From positions 124,001 to 188,000 of the forward strand of contig JAITMC010000023.1 of NCBI GenBank assembly GCA_031277615.1: a stretch of DNA of 64,000 nt. Reading direction: 5' to 3'. The notes under the pieces are model-generated. The model saw nothing but the letters and a program-made list of their open reading frames with translations. It did no database searches and was not told the DNA's origin. This DNA comes from Chryseobacterium sp. (GTDB lineage: Bacteria > Bacteroidota > Bacteroidia > Flavobacteriales > Weeksellaceae). Of the stretch, positions 63,645 through 64,000 are shown in pieces (position 1 is the first letter of the stretch; each line of letters opens with the position of its first letter). The translations under genes and the position numbers were made by a program.

Positions 63645-64000
63645 TTAAAATATTTCAAATCTCTGAAGGTTCATTTCTGCCTTTACATCAGCGATCTTTT
63701 CACTCCAATATTTAACTGCATCCGATTTACCAGGACATTCTTCAATGGGCCTGTCCTGACATGCGGTCATCTGTTGTTGGTATTCACTCAGGATATTCCT
63801 TAAATACTGTTCGTAATCTTTCGGATTCTTTGGAATATAACCAAGCCCGTAACAGCCACAGGTATAAAATATTTTTCCTGTCCTGAAAAGGCCTTCTATA
63901 ATTTCCCATTCTTTGACCGCTGTTTTTTTAGGAGCTCTAAATTCCCAGCCAAGATCCGCCATGATGTGACCACATTCCGGGCATTTTACAGACCTTGATT
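63645..64000 (-). CDS. Zinc-ribbon protein, 5' end beyond the window
   Basis: A partial gene. A frame starting at the ATG at 63962 would give 105 residues, but the frame stays open to the window edge and adds VKCPECGHI directly before it, the first half of a zinc ribbon. The second cysteine pair is in FYTCGCYGLGYIP about 40 residues later. So the true start lies past base 64000. The C-terminal part is helical and charged (EIADVKAEMNL-like). Function unknown; probably shares a transcript with the GT39 gene. Confidence 0.7.
   Translation of the reverse strand, partial: SRSVKCPECGHIMADLGWEFRAPKKTAVKEWEIIEGLFRTGKIFYTCGCYGLGYIPKNPKDYEQYLRNILSEYQQQMTACQDRPIEECPGKSDAVKYWSEKIADVKAEMNLQRFEIF

Overview
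The window reads as chromosomal DNA of a flavobacterium, most likely Chryseobacterium or a close relative (Weeksellaceae, Bacteroidota). The support is indirect but consistent. Many genes are preceded by the Bacteroidota -7 promoter element TAnnTTTG. A type IX secretion regulator (PorX) and a T9SS sorting-domain protein are present. LpxC and FabZ are fused. HemB is the non-cysteine type. Intergenic spacers carry short dispersed palindromic repeats. I saw no rRNA, tRNA, CRISPR array, prophage or insertion-sequence transposase.

Layout. 0-6 kb: the end of a CocE-type hydrolase, an AlkB plus Ada/Ogt-like alkylation-repair pair, and the agmatine route to putrescine (speB and speA) around a HAD phosphatase. 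6-16 kb: a lipoprotein tyrosine phosphatase, thiN with a cobalamin adenosyltransferase, two small membrane paralogues, a lipoprotein, DinB with a WYL regulator, an exporter, an extended LptB, then an unrecognised 243-residue protein followed by a Gly-Gly leader peptide. 16-21 kb: hemB, a mini T9SS protein and a NatAB-like ABC exporter. 20.4-26.9 kb: a lipid A and housekeeping block read leftward, lpxD - lpxC/fabZ - lpxA - efp - second lpxD-like - sucD - barrel protein. 27-34 kb: an HD hydrolase, NTF2-like lipoprotein, S41 peptidase, porX, YciI, exonuclease III and RlpA. 34.4-35.7 kb: a 1.3 kb non-coding stretch with hairpin repeats. 35.7-38.8 kb: a secreted pair and rimO.

38.9-58.7 kb is a surface polysaccharide locus, all on the minus strand. 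It has a capD/pglF-like dehydratase, wza, a UDP-sugar dehydrogenase, the wzc autokinase, wzx flippase, a WbsX-like protein, five glycosyltransferases, an EpsG-type polymerase, a 2OG-Fe(II) oxygenase, a WbpV-like epimerase, a WecA/WbpL-like initiating transferase and rfbC. A PglE-like aminotransferase sits upstream next to recX and glyA. Together these describe a Wzx/Wzy-dependent pathway. The middle part (about 42.4-50.6 kb) looks more A+T rich than its flanks, as expected for an exchangeable sugar-specific segment.

58.7-64 kb: recX, glyA, a thioredoxin-reductase-like flavoprotein divergent from a Fur-family regulator, a GT39 membrane glycosyltransferase, and a zinc-ribbon protein that runs off the right edge.

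The most unusual items are the 243-residue protein at 14.9 kb, whose motif order recalls bacterial gasdermins (an unproven idea); the LptB with a 113-residue extension; apparently leaderless promoters on lpxD, lptB and the fur-like gene; a 7-bp tandem repeat beside a candidate Fur-family operator; an uncatalogued 48-codon gene coupled to wzc; and several families of intergenic repeats.
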